Part shown: in pieces, positions 34,409-43,909 of the stretch
How the letters are laid out: each line of letters opens with the position of its first letter
Position numbering within the stretch: the first letter of the stretch is position 1
Assembly: GCA_964401385.1 (NCBI GenBank)
Contig: CAYNYF010000013.1
Span: forward strand, 1-61,967
Source of the DNA: CAYNYF01 sp964401385
GTDB lineage: Bacteria > Planctomycetota > Phycisphaerae > SM23-33
Direction of reading: 5' to 3'
Length of the DNA: 61,967 bases
The notes under the pieces: model-generated
What the model saw: the letters and a program-made list of their open reading frames with translations, nothing else
Databases searched by the model: none
Told to the model about the DNA's origin: nothing
Made by a program: the position numbers and the translations under genes

Positions 34409-36675
34409 GACGCGCTCCTTGTAACGGTCAGCTTCGCTTTTCCGCGAAGGCTGATTTTGGGTATGGTGACCAGGCCGTTTTCGTCGGCGATGGCCTGGCC
34501 GGATTGCGGCTTGTCCTGGCGTCGCAGCCGCTGGCCGAGCAGCTCGGTCTGGTACTGGACTCTGTCGCCGGGCCGGAGAAGGAAGTTCTTCATCCGCCGG
34601 GGCGTGACGTCCACGGTGACGTTGCCGGTGAGGATGATTTCGAACTTATCCGCTTCGTCGACGATGCTCTCATCTTCCCACCAGGCGCCGTAGTTGGTGG
34701 CCCCGCCGTCGCCGTTTCGCCCGCCCTGGTAGTCGCTGCTGCAATTGGTGAAGACCGGAATCGGCCGATCCCGGCGGACGTTCAACCCGAACCGCCTGCC
34801 TCCGGGGTTCTTCAGGCCGGGCGGGTTGACCGCCCCCCATGTGCCTTCGCTGATCACGGGCTGCTTGGCCTGGGCCAGGGCCTGTAGGAACTTTGCGATG
34901 GGCGGCCAGTCCCACTGCCCGCGGCCGCCGTAGGAGAGCATCGGGCGGAGGAGCTTGGGCTGTGCGGCGACCTCTGCGGCCAGATCGAAAAACTCCCACA
35001 CGTCCTGGCCGCCATCGGTCTTCAACTGCCACTCCTTCAGCCCGATGAGTTTTTGCAGATTGCCCGAAAGGGTCTTGGACTTCCTGGGCCGCCAACTTGC
35101 CGTCTTGGCCTCGGCCGGAATGGCGGCGGGGTCCGGCATGCCCTTGCAGGTGTAGACCAGCGAGAACACCTCCGGGTGTCGCATGCCGAATTGCAGGGCG
35201 GCCGTGGCGGAATAGCCCCGGTCGCCGCTGCACGTCAGGCACGCGCGGTCGACGGTCGGGCCGACCTGCGAGCGGTTGACCTTCATCTCGTCGAAGGTCC
35301 ATTCCAGGAACGCCAGCATCCGCCGCCAGGTGTAAGGCTGGATCGTTCCCTGCCGCAAACTCCGCAGTGTGCCGGCCGACTGGTGATGCCCGTAGTACCA
35401 GGTTCTCAGCGGCGCGTCGTGCGGCGAGACCAGGATGGTGTCTGTCCGGTGCGGCCAGCGGGGCCGGCGGAACATGTCGTTGCCGGTCAGGACCAGCTCC
35501 AGCGGGGCGGGGGTCTTTACGCCCTCGGGGACGAAGGCGCTGTAGTTGTAATACTGGTTCGGCAGGTTGGACAGCGGCGGCGCGGTCCACTGGACGTACT
35601 GGAGCCGGCGCCCGGCGTAGTCGAACAGGACCTTCATGTCCATTTTCCGCTGGAAGACGGGCCTGCCCCGGCCGCCGGTCTCGCGGACCGGGCCGACGAC
35701 GTTCCGCCCTTTCCGCAGGTCGGTAGTGTTCTCCCGCCCGTTGACCACGATGGTCACCGCATAATGGGCCGCGCCGGGCTTGTCCGGCTGATGGACGTAC
35801 AGGCCGGTGCCGTTGGGGAGGGGGTCCTTGCCGCCGGGGATCACGAACCGGTCGATTACCACGTCGCCGTGGGCCGAGCGGGGAATGCCGTACCAGCTCT
35901 TGGAGACGCTCTTGGCGTAGTCCATGTCTTCCAGCATCCGCTTCCGCATCACGTGGAATGCCTGGTCGGCGGATCGGCCGTTGACGTTGTAGCCCGACAG
36001 CGGGCGGACCTCCCCCAGCAGCGTCGCCTGGGGAAGATTTTCGCCGGTGATGGGCCTTTCGGATCTGTAAACGCGATAGCGAACGGTGCGCTTGTCGTCC
36101 AGGTTCTCCAGGGCGGCCTCCAGCTCGCGCCAGGTCGGGCGGTCCTTTTCCAGAACCTTTTCGATCTCCTCCCAGGTGATGAAGGTCTGCCCGGCCTGGT
36201 GGAAGGCCTTCACGCCCTTGACCAGCGGCAGGCCGTTGGCGGGCTTTCCCTCGTAGGCGATCTCCAGGAAGGTCTTTTCCTTGATCCACCCGGGGAAGGC
36301 GCGGACGTCGAAGTTCAGCTTCTGGTCGGGCTTGATCGCCCTGTCCGGCACGGCGAAGGCGTCGTACCAGGGCGGGATCAGCTCCAGCGGCTTTTTCTGC
36401 CCGGCAAGGACGATCTCGACATTCACCAGAGCGGCGTCTTTGTCGCCGGCCGGTGCTTCGCGGAAACACACCAGCCTCGCCCGGCGGACCTTCGCCCGCC
36501 GCGGCAGCGCGGACAGGTCGAAGGTGATCCGCCTGCCCTCCTCGTCGATCTGCATCGTCCCGGGATGGGCGAAGTGCCCTTCGCCGCCCCAGCTCTCGAC
36601 GACCATCAGTGCCTGCGCCGACGGCGCGGCGATTGCCAGCGTCATCAGGCAGACAGTCCAGGTGAAATCTTTCAT
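34405..36675 (-). CDS. Array paralogue 3: secreted multi-domain protein with degenerate esterase-like domain
   Basis: A 756-aa paralogue with the same order of domains. ATG 36675 has AAAGGA upstream and lies 16 bases after the preceding stop; an upstream in-frame start at 36702 would overlap that gene. Signal peptide 1-21 (ending AQA). Domain 1 has ITFDLSALPRRAKVRRARLV; domain 2 has GQTFITWEEI and VRYRVYRSERPIT. The elbow region reads CSGDRGYSATAALQFGMRHPE (about 478), the least degenerate of the four, with the general look GxxxGxxAxxxAxRHPExF but Arg or Asp at the serine position. Later come PVFTNCSSDYQGG and VDVTPRRMKNFLLRPGDRV. Confidence 0.8.
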   Translation of the reverse strand: MKDFTWTVCLMTLAIAAPSAQALMVVESWGGEGHFAHPGTMQIDEEGRRITFDLSALPRRAKVRRARLVCFREAPAGDKDAALVNVEIVLAGQKKPLELIPPWYDAFAVPDRAIKPDQKLNFDVRAFPGWIKEKTFLEIAYEGKPANGLPLVKGVKAFHQAGQTFITWEEIEKVLEKDRPTWRELEAALENLDDKRTVRYRVYRSERPITGENLPQATLLGEVRPLSGYNVNGRSADQAFHVMRKRMLEDMDYAKSVSKSWYGIPRSAHGDVVIDRFVIPGGKDPLPNGTGLYVHQPDKPGAAHYAVTIVVNGRENTTDLRKGRNVVGPVRETGGRGRPVFQRKMDMKVLFDYAGRRLQYVQWTAPPLSNLPNQYYNYSAFVPEGVKTPAPLELVLTGNDMFRRPRWPHRTDTILVSPHDAPLRTWYYGHHQSAGTLRSLRQGTIQPYTWRRMLAFLEWTFDEMKVNRSQVGPTVDRACLTCSGDRGYSATAALQFGMRHPEVFSLVYTCKGMPDPAAIPAEAKTASWRPRKSKTLSGNLQKLIGLKEWQLKTDGGQDVWEFFDLAAEVAAQPKLLRPMLSYGGRGQWDWPPIAKFLQALAQAKQPVISEGTWGAVNPPGLKNPGGRRFGLNVRRDRPIPVFTNCSSDYQGGRNGDGGATNYGAWWEDESIVDEADKFEIILTGNVTVDVTPRRMKNFLLRPGDRVQYQTELLGQRLRRQDKPQSGQAIADENGLVTIPKISLRGKAKLTVTRSAS

Positions 36676-36691
36676 GTGCGCACGTTCCTTT

Positions 36692-38035
36692 CTACTCGCC
36701 AACGATCGAAACGCGAATCCTGGCCTTGGAGACCTTCAGCCTCTCCAGCGTCACCAGCCCGCACTTGTCGGCCTCGGCCGTGCCGGCTTGCAGGACCTTT
36801 TTGCCGTCCGCGTCCGTGCCGGACCACTTGAAAGCCTCCCCCGCCCTGGCCTTGAACTTCCGGCAGCGGCGGAAGGTCGCGTCCGCCGTGCAGGAAGCGG
36901 CTGGGGCGTTCTTATGCAGGTAGATCGTGATGCCGAACTCTTTCGGCTCGTCCCGGATCGTCTCCGGCTCCCACATCAGGAAGCCGTTCATCTGCCCGTT
37001 GGCGTCGCCGTCGGCCCCGTGGCGGCCATCGCCGGGGCAATCGTCGATGCTACAGTTCCGGAAGGCCGGCAGGGCCTGATGCCGGCGAATCCGCCCCGCC
37101 AGCGGCAGCGTCGCCGGCGGGCCCAGGCCCCAACTGCCGCCCCAGGTGCCGCTGAAGGCGCGCTTGGTGTCGGCCAGCGCCCGGAACGTCGCCGGAATCG
37201 ACAGAAACCCCATGTCGCCGACGTGCGTGCCCAGCCCGGGGAAGGTGATCACGTACGGCAGCTCGGTGCCGGGGTTCTCGGCGATCCACTTGCTGTGGTG
37301 CATGTACACCCACTGCCGGATGCCCAGCCAGTTGGTGTTGCCCAGCTGGCCGGTGCCCCACTGCCAGGCGCGTTTCTGGGCTTCGATCATCTCGGCGTAG
37401 TTGCCGTACGGGTCGGCCATGACCACCGAAAACACGTCCCCGTGCCGGGCGCCCCAGAGGGCGTACTGGCCGTACAGGATGACGCGCTCCGGGTCGACCG
37501 GGTGGGCCTGCCGAATCCAGTCGATCAGGCCGAATATGAGCCGCTGCTGATAATTGTGGACGATGCGGCCGCTGACGGCCCGGCCGCCTTCGATCATGCC
37601 CTGGAGCATCGGGTCGGAGTAGATGGGAATCGCCAGTTGGATCGCACCGGGCACGTAGCGGCGGTCCTTCCACCGGATCTTCGACCCGTACGGCGGGGTG
37701 GTGACCTCCAGCGCCAGCTTCGCGGCCTCCGCATGGTCCGGGACGTACACTTCCGGCCTGACCGTGACGGGCTTGTAGAAGTACGGCTTTTCAAGCTTGA
37801 CCGTGTAAACGTAAGCGGTTCCGCTCCCCTCGCGCCCGCGCTTGTAGGGCGCCTTGGAGACCAGCTCGGCCTTCAGCGCGGGCAGCTTCGACGTGAGCGT
37901 ACCCGGCTTGAGGGCCGGCGCCCCCGGCGGGGGGGCCGGCTCGGCCTGACACACAGCCGGCACGATCGTTACCGCTGCCATCGCCACAGCCGCAATCGCC
38001 CACCACTCCACGCCGTATCTCTTGCGGATTCCCAT
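36692..38035 (-). CDS. Array paralogue 2: short form without the N-terminal domains
   Basis: A 447-aa member. GGAGAG precedes ATG 38035, 20 bases after the upstream stop. The signal peptide (about 1-31, ending CQA) is followed by a Pro-rich linker and then directly by the esterase-like region; the DNRLRE-like and fibronectin-like domains of the other three are missing. The elbow is YGQYALWGARHGDVF (about 190), again without serine. GTHVGDMGFLSIPATFRALADTKRAF closely matches the equivalent part of paralogue 4 (SHVGDMGFMPAPELYRALL). PAFRNCSIDDCPGDG and the FRRCRKFKARAGEAF C-terminal domain complete it. Confidence 0.8.
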   Translation of the reverse strand: MGIRKRYGVEWWAIAAVAMAAVTIVPAVCQAEPAPPPGAPALKPGTLTSKLPALKAELVSKAPYKRGREGSGTAYVYTVKLEKPYFYKPVTVRPEVYVPDHAEAAKLALEVTTPPYGSKIRWKDRRYVPGAIQLAIPIYSDPMLQGMIEGGRAVSGRIVHNYQQRLIFGLIDWIRQAHPVDPERVILYGQYALWGARHGDVFSVVMADPYGNYAEMIEAQKRAWQWGTGQLGNTNWLGIRQWVYMHHSKWIAENPGTELPYVITFPGLGTHVGDMGFLSIPATFRALADTKRAFSGTWGGSWGLGPPATLPLAGRIRRHQALPAFRNCSIDDCPGDGRHGADGDANGQMNGFLMWEPETIRDEPKEFGITIYLHKNAPAASCTADATFRRCRKFKARAGEAFKWSGTDADGKKVLQAGTAEADKCGLVTLERLKVSKARIRVSIVGE

Positions 38036-38055
38036 GAAGGCTCTCCGTTCCCGTG

Positions 38056-40359
38056 CTAATCGGGCGCGTAAATCTTCAGCCTGCTCGGCGACCGAAACCT
38101 GACCTGCGGGATCGTCACAAGCCCGTGCTCGTCGGCTTCGGCCTGGCCGGACTGGATGACCTTCCCGGTCTTGAGGTCCACGTTTTCCCACTGGAACTTC
38201 CGGCCGGGTTTGGGCCGGAACTTGCGGGTCCGTCGCGGGGTCACGTCGCTGGTTCCGCCGCCGGCGTACGTGACTTTTCCCTGGCCGTGGATGGTGATCT
38301 CAAAGCGGTCGGGCTCGTCGATGAAGTCCGCCAGCCACCGCCGGCCGTCGGCGATCCGCCCGCCGCCCCAGTACCGCGGCTTGCCCGTGGTGAAGGGCTC
38401 TTCGTTGATGCCGCGGTCGCCGCTGTTGTTCCGCAGCGCCAGGAGGGGCAAGTCCAGGGCGAAGTCGAAGGCGTCCTTGGCGCCGACCTGGCCCTCCGGC
38501 AGCGGCAGGTAATGCCCGCCGCCCCAGTAAAACCGGGCGGTAAAGGGCTGCTTAGCCCGCCACAGCGTCTTCATGAACTCGACCTGGTTGGTCCAGGGCG
38601 CCGACAGCGACGCCGGACCCATCGACAGGAACGCCAGCGGCGCCTTGGGGTTGGCCCGGACGTACGTCGTCAGGTCGAATTCGTCCCAAATGGGTTTTCC
38701 GTTCTCATCGGGGATCTTCCATTCGACCTTGCCCCAGACGTGCTCTCGCTGCAGGCGAGGGGGGGTGCGCTTGTAGTTGTCGATTCTCACCAGCTTCGGC
38801 GTGGCCTTGGGGTTCGGGTCGGGCTGGTTGGTCAGCACGTAGGCGAACTTGTCTCCGTGCCTCACCCCGTAGTAGAGGGCTTCCGTGCCGCCCACGGCCG
38901 AGAGGCGCTTGCGGTCGCCGTGGAACTCCTTCATGGCCCAGTCGACGAAGGCAAACAGCCGCCGCCTGGCGTATGGCCGGACGACGCCCTGCTTGAAGGA
39001 CTTCAGCGTGCCCAGCGCCTCGTGGCAGCCGTACCAGAACGACCGGACGGGCCCGTCGCGCCCGGAGATCAGGATGGTGTCCCGCCGGTGGGGCGTGGCC
39101 GGGCGCATGAACTGATCCTTGGTCAGGAACACGCGCACCGGCGCCGGCCTGGGCGGATCAGCGGGGACGTAGACGCTCCAGTTGTGGCACTGGTTCGGCA
39201 GGTTCGCAAGCGGCGGCGCCGCCCACTGCACGTAGTAGCGCCGCTGGCCGGGATAGTCCCAGAAGACCTTCAGCGTGCCGGCGGCCTGGAAGACCGGCTC
39301 GCCGGCCCCGACGGTTTCGGCCAGCGGCTCGCTCGTGGCGTTGGCGGCCGAGAAGTCGACCGTGTTGGTCACGCCGTTGACGCTCGTGGCGACGGCGTAA
39401 TACGCCTTCTCCGCCTTTCCCGGGTTGTGCACGTAGAGACCGGACCCCCGCGGCAGGGGCTTGCCGGAATCGTCGATCACGAAGCGGTCCACGACGACCT
39501 CGTCCATCTCCGGCATGTTCATGGTGTAGCCGCCGAAGTACCACTGCCGGGAGAGCTTGCGGGCGAAGGCGATGTCCTCGGCCGAGCGCTTGCGGTGCAT
39601 GTAGATCAGCCGCTCCAGTGACCGGCCCTCGACGTTGTAGCACGAAAGCGGCTCGACCTGGGCCAGGCATTCGGCCTGGTGGATGTTCCCGGCCGTGATC
39701 GGCTGCGTGTGGCGGTAGAGGCGATAGCGGACCGCGCCGTTGGCGTCCATCTCGGCCAGGGCCTTTTTCAGGGCGCCCCAGGTCACATTCTCCTCGGCGA
39801 TGCGCTTGTCGATCTCCCGCCAGGTGATGAAGGTCTGCCCGGCCCGGTGGAAGACGCGCAGGCCCGAGGGCTGCTTGGGCGGGTCCTTGACCTTGCCCTC
39901 ATATTCGATGTCCAGACAGATGCTCCGTGCGTCGAGCTTGGGGAAGGATTCGATCGAAAAGCCTTTACAGATGTCCGGTGACTTGAGCAGTTTCTTTACG
40001 ACCTCCGTGGCGTCGAAGCGGTCGTACCAGGGCCCGACGAGCTTCAGCGGAGAGGGGATGTCCGCCGTCTCTGTCAGCAGCGGGCGGATGACGATGTCGG
40101 CCAGCGCCCAGTCCTCCCGGCCGGTCAGCGGCTCCGATCGCTTGGCGTACAGATAGGCGCGGTACACTTTCGCGTTCCCGGGCAGGCCGGAAAGATCGAC
40201 CGCCACCTCCCAGGTCTGCCTGTCGCCGCTGCCGGTGACGACGAGCTTGCCCGGGCTGCGGCTGTTGGGCCCGACCTGAGCTGTCACCAAATCGGCACGG
40301 GCCCAGCTCCACAACAGGCAAGTCGCGGCCAGGATCAAGCCGAATGGTCTTGCAGCCAC
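38056..40359 (-). CDS. Array paralogue 1: secreted multi-domain protein, first gene of the operon
   Basis: A 767-aa protein starting at GTG 40359, preceded by AAAGGAG. Signal peptide 1-22 (ending ARA). Domain 1 has WEVAVDLSGLPGNAKVYRAYL and YDRFDATEVVKKLL; domain 2 has GQTFITWREI and VRYRLYRHTQPIT. The esterase-like elbow reads VGGTEALYYGVRHGDKF (about 487), with Thr in place of serine. The NCS motif of the others is altered to RNNSGDRG. The C-terminal domain is SDVTPRRTRKFRPKPGRKFQW. The gene is divergent from the glycan cluster at 40596 across a 236-bp gap. Confidence 0.8.
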   Translation of the reverse strand: MAARPFGLILAATCLLWSWARADLVTAQVGPNSRSPGKLVVTGSGDRQTWEVAVDLSGLPGNAKVYRAYLYAKRSEPLTGREDWALADIVIRPLLTETADIPSPLKLVGPWYDRFDATEVVKKLLKSPDICKGFSIESFPKLDARSICLDIEYEGKVKDPPKQPSGLRVFHRAGQTFITWREIDKRIAEENVTWGALKKALAEMDANGAVRYRLYRHTQPITAGNIHQAECLAQVEPLSCYNVEGRSLERLIYMHRKRSAEDIAFARKLSRQWYFGGYTMNMPEMDEVVVDRFVIDDSGKPLPRGSGLYVHNPGKAEKAYYAVATSVNGVTNTVDFSAANATSEPLAETVGAGEPVFQAAGTLKVFWDYPGQRRYYVQWAAPPLANLPNQCHNWSVYVPADPPRPAPVRVFLTKDQFMRPATPHRRDTILISGRDGPVRSFWYGCHEALGTLKSFKQGVVRPYARRRLFAFVDWAMKEFHGDRKRLSAVGGTEALYYGVRHGDKFAYVLTNQPDPNPKATPKLVRIDNYKRTPPRLQREHVWGKVEWKIPDENGKPIWDEFDLTTYVRANPKAPLAFLSMGPASLSAPWTNQVEFMKTLWRAKQPFTARFYWGGGHYLPLPEGQVGAKDAFDFALDLPLLALRNNSGDRGINEEPFTTGKPRYWGGGRIADGRRWLADFIDEPDRFEITIHGQGKVTYAGGGTSDVTPRRTRKFRPKPGRKFQWENVDLKTGKVIQSGQAEADEHGLVTIPQVRFRSPSRLKIYAPD

Positions 40360-40595
40360 GGCGGGTCTCCTTTCGCGAGGCGAGCGGCGGCAGATCCACT
40401 TCGCATACGGAATACAAAGATAACGTGAACCTCTTGGAACTCAAGCAGCGCCCGACAACGCCGGGGCGCTCGCAATGGTTCAACCCCGTCGGCCCCGTGC
40501 CGGTCCGGGCGAAATGCGCGCTGCCCGCCAATGGCGCCCTGCAAGGCCACGATCTGCCCCGGGCGTATTGACGCGGCCAATGCCCGGGCCATAGG

Positions 40596-42758
40596 ATGAC
40601 AGCGCACGTGGCCCACAGCGGAGAAAAAACGAAGCTTTCCCCAAGCAACTACTGGCTGTACAAGGCGCCGGTTCAGTATCTGCTGGCGGGGACTGTGGTC
40701 GCGGTGATCGTCTTCGTGCGGCTGGGGGCGACCACGCTGGACAATCACGAGGCCAAGGCCGCTCTAGCCGCTCGGGGCATGGTCCGCCAGGCCGGGTGGC
40801 TGATGCGAGGAGCCCACGAACCGCCCGTGCCGCCGGACACGCCGGTCAACCGTTGGCTCATTCCCGTCAACAATGGCCGACCCAGACTGGTCAAGACGCC
40901 GCTGCCATATTGGTGCATCGCCTCAACGGCGCTGGTGACCGGGCGGGTGGACGAGTGGACGGCCCGGCTGCCGGCGGCTATCTCGGCGGTGTTGTGCGTG
41001 TGGGTCACGCTGGCGCTGGGGCGGCGGATGTTCACATCGCGGGCCGCCTTGATGGGGGCGGTGATGCTGGCGACCAGCCTCGGCCTACAGAAATGGGGAC
41101 GCAACGCCCGCCCGGAGGCGATGCTGTGCCTGTGGGTGACAGCGGCCATGGCGTGCTTCTACGTAGGCCTGACGGCCCGCACCCGCGCTCGCCGCGCCGG
41201 CTGGATGATCGGCTTTTGGCTGGCGATGGGCCTTGCCAACCTGTCCAAGCAATTCTTCCCGCTGTTGCTAGCCTGGCCGCTGCTGGCTTTCGTCTTCTGG
41301 CGGAGCCGGGACCGGGCGGAATCCGCGGGTGCCGTCCCGGCCGGCACGGCCAGGAGAACTCTGGCCCTGTGCCTGATATTCACGGCGGGGGCGGTGGCCG
41401 CGGGTATGGTCTTCGCCGCCGTCGGTCTCGAAAAGGCGTGGGCGCGACTGGGAGTATCGGCCACGGCCGGCGGCCTGATCAACAAGGCTTTTGTGTTAGC
41501 CCTGCCGCTGGTCTGGCTGGCCTTGCGGACCCGGCCGTGGCGTGACGTCGGCCGGCTGCTGCCGACGGCGGCTCCGGGGGCGATCCTCATGTTCGCGGCC
41601 TTTCTGCCGTGGATGTGGTACATGCACAAGCTGTTTCCTGCGGGGGGAGGGATGTTCAGCGAGCAGGTCGCCCAGCGCGCCGCCGGCACCGGCAAATGGG
41701 GCTCGAACGGGCCGCATTACTACCTGCTCCCGCTGCTTACGCTTGTCCTGCCCTGGGTGGGATTTCTGCCGGGGGCGCTGGCGGTCGGCTGGATGAGGCG
41801 CTTCGCCCGGCATCGGCACGCGCTGACCTACCTGTTCCTCTGGTTGGTGGTGCTGGTCGGCCTGCTGACGCTGTCGGCCGGGCAGCGGGCCCACTACATC
41901 CTGCCGGGGCTGCCGTCGGTGTGCCTGCTGATGGGTTTCGTGGCCGAGGACGTTTTCTTCCGACATCGGTGGATCACCCGGCCGCTGGGGCGGCTGCTGG
42001 GCGTCTGCTACGCGGCGGTCTTCCTGATTGCCCCTTTGGGTGTGGCAGTGTTTTGGGCTGCGTCTCTTGGCTTGGCCGGATGGTTGAAGGCGTTCCAGTC
42101 CGCGCCCGAGCCGGGCCGCTTGCTGCACCTGTTGATCGTTACACTTGTCGCGGCCGTGGCGGCGGGGGCGACCCTGGCGGTGTGTCTCAGGAAGCGACTG
42201 GCCGGCGTGTTTGCATTGATCGCGGCGTCGATCGTAATCATTTATGTCGGCTTCCACGCCGGCGGTCCGTTGTGGGACGACCAGGCGCCCGCGGCCGGGT
42301 TCGCCCGCAGCGCCGCTGAGATCGTTCCGCCCGGCGCGGCCGTGGCCAGCGTGGGCGACTCCCAGGCCATCACGGTCTATTACTTCGGACGAACGATCCC
42401 CAACATGTACTTCCTGTCCGGCGAGGAGAAGCGCCGCTGGTCCAGCGCCGCGGCTCACTTGACCAGCTTCACGCAGCAGGGCAGGTACGGCAAATTGCTG
42501 CGCGACCCGGAAAAGGTCGCCTGGGTATTCTCGTACGGCCGGTACGTCCGGTACATCCTGCCGCTGGGCTTTGAAGTTGCCCTCCGGGTCCAGGGCAAAC
42601 AGAAAAAGAGAATCGTCTTCACGCTGCTTCGCAACAAGGGTTTGACCAAGGCAACACGCACGGCTTGGCAGCCCGACGATATTGCTGAAGCAAGATCAAG
42701 CAGGGCCGATCCGGATTCGTTCCAACCGGTCTGGCCCGCTGAGAGCAAAGGCAGATGA
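40596..42758 (+). CDS. GT-C family membrane glycosyltransferase (ArnT/GT39-like)
   Basis: A 720-aa protein with about 12 hydrophobic helices. The first loop after helix 1 contains LGATTLDNHEAKAALAARGM, corresponding to the acidic DxxE loop of ArnT/PMT enzymes, and the second has RPRLVKTPLPYWCIASTAL. A C-terminal soluble part (about 580-720) includes VASVGDSQAITVYYFGR and PNMYFLSGEEKRRW. It should transfer a sugar from a polyprenyl-phosphate donor at the outer membrane face. It overlaps the sulfotransferase gene downstream by ATGA. No good Shine-Dalgarno precedes ATG 40596. Confidence 0.83.
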   Translation: MTAHVAHSGEKTKLSPSNYWLYKAPVQYLLAGTVVAVIVFVRLGATTLDNHEAKAALAARGMVRQAGWLMRGAHEPPVPPDTPVNRWLIPVNNGRPRLVKTPLPYWCIASTALVTGRVDEWTARLPAAISAVLCVWVTLALGRRMFTSRAALMGAVMLATSLGLQKWGRNARPEAMLCLWVTAAMACFYVGLTARTRARRAGWMIGFWLAMGLANLSKQFFPLLLAWPLLAFVFWRSRDRAESAGAVPAGTARRTLALCLIFTAGAVAAGMVFAAVGLEKAWARLGVSATAGGLINKAFVLALPLVWLALRTRPWRDVGRLLPTAAPGAILMFAAFLPWMWYMHKLFPAGGGMFSEQVAQRAAGTGKWGSNGPHYYLLPLLTLVLPWVGFLPGALAVGWMRRFARHRHALTYLFLWLVVLVGLLTLSAGQRAHYILPGLPSVCLLMGFVAEDVFFRHRWITRPLGRLLGVCYAAVFLIAPLGVAVFWAASLGLAGWLKAFQSAPEPGRLLHLLIVTLVAAVAAGATLAVCLRKRLAGVFALIAASIVIIYVGFHAGGPLWDDQAPAAGFARSAAEIVPPGAAVASVGDSQAITVYYFGRTIPNMYFLSGEEKRRWSSAAAHLTSFTQQGRYGKLLRDPEKVAWVFSYGRYVRYILPLGFEVALRVQGKQKKRIVFTLLRNKGLTKATRTAWQPDDIAEARSSRADPDSFQPVWPAESKGR

Positions 42759-43636
42759 GCTACCGAGACATCCAGCTTGACCAACCCGCGCCACGGTCTT
42801 TCAAGGCGCGCGCCTGGCTGCGGCGATCCGCCCTGGGGCGAGCGATGTACCGCCGACGGTGGAACCGGATGGCCGACGTCTTCCTGCTGTCGTTCCCAAA
42901 GGCCGGGCGGACATGGCTGCGCCTGATGTTGGCCAAGGCGCTGGCTGTCCACTTCAACGTGCATGACGAAAATCTCATCGACTTGCAGCGTCTGGCTGGG
43001 CAAAACCCCGCCATTCCCCGCATCAAGCCCAAGCATGACGACAACCCGCACCTGAAGACACCCGGGGAGTTGGTCACATCGAAGACGGAATATCGACACC
43101 GGAAGGTTATCCTGCTCGTGCGCGACATTCGCGATCTGGCCGTGTCGACCTACTTCCAGATGACCAAGCGGGAGAAACGATTCCGCGGAGAGATAGGCCA
43201 GTTCCTTCGCTGTCGGCGCGGGAGCGTGGGCACGATGATCGGGTTCTATAACATCTGGGCCGAGAATCGACACGTGCCGGAAGGCTTCATGCTCATCCGA
43301 TACGAGGATCTGCATGCCGATTCCGTCGGGCAGCTGCGGCGGGTACTCACATTCCTCGGCATCCAAGACGTAACCGATGCCACGGTGGAAGAGGCCATCG
43401 AGTTCGCGAGTTTCGAGAACATGCGGAAGATGGAGTTGGCCGACGCAGTCGGTAGCGACCGGCTCCGCCCGACTGACAAAGGCGACCCTGACTCGTACAA
43501 GACGCGCCGCGGAAAGGTCGGCGGCTACGTCGATTACCTGAGCGAGCCGGACATTGCGATGCTGACCCGCAGACTTCAGGAGGAGCTTTCGCCATTCTAT
43601 GGGTATGGCAGCGGGATTCGCGTTCAGACGCCCTGA
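42755..43636 (+). CDS. Sulfotransferase (PAPS-dependent, Sulfotransfer_1-like)
   Basis: A 293-aa protein. Domain landmarks: the 5'-phosphosulfate-binding loop SFPKAGRTWLRLML, the 3'-phosphate motif LLVRDIRDLAVSTYF, IRYEDLHAD, and the C-terminal RRGKVGGYVDYLS, which matches the RKGxxGxW co-substrate motif of this family. It should sulfate a glycan or lipid-linked sugar in the cytoplasm. It is translationally coupled to the GT-C gene upstream, so both probably modify the same product. It differs clearly from the sulfotransferase at 7606. Confidence 0.92.
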   Translation: MSYRDIQLDQPAPRSFKARAWLRRSALGRAMYRRRWNRMADVFLLSFPKAGRTWLRLMLAKALAVHFNVHDENLIDLQRLAGQNPAIPRIKPKHDDNPHLKTPGELVTSKTEYRHRKVILLVRDIRDLAVSTYFQMTKREKRFRGEIGQFLRCRRGSVGTMIGFYNIWAENRHVPEGFMLIRYEDLHADSVGQLRRVLTFLGIQDVTDATVEEAIEFASFENMRKMELADAVGSDRLRPTDKGDPDSYKTRRGKVGGYVDYLSEPDIAMLTRRLQEELSPFYGYGSGIRVQTP

Positions 43637-43909
43637 CACGCGGAGGGCCGCCCGGTGCGCGGGGGATTGCGTTGCCGACGGTCTGCCGCGTCTCCGCCCG
43701 CCGGCGCGAGCTGCTGGAGCGGGTGGTCCAGCGTGTCCACGGCCGGCGGTTGCAGTTCCTCCACCGCCGGCGCGATCGGCGGAAAAAGGCGGCTCATCCG
43801 GGCGAGGTCACAAAATAGGACATTGCTGACGCCCTGGCGGAGCTGCTGCGGGGGTAGGGCGGCCGTGACGATGCTCGGGGTTGTGAATTCTGCCGTCCTC
43901 TGCCCGTTG

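Noticed and set aside
43624..43797. 57-codon open frame on the minus strand between the sulfotransferase and methyltransferase genes
   Set aside because: There is no recognisable motif or ribosome-binding site; it overlaps the sulfotransferase end and its composition is that expected by chance in GC-rich DNA. The rest of 43637-43909 shows nothing.
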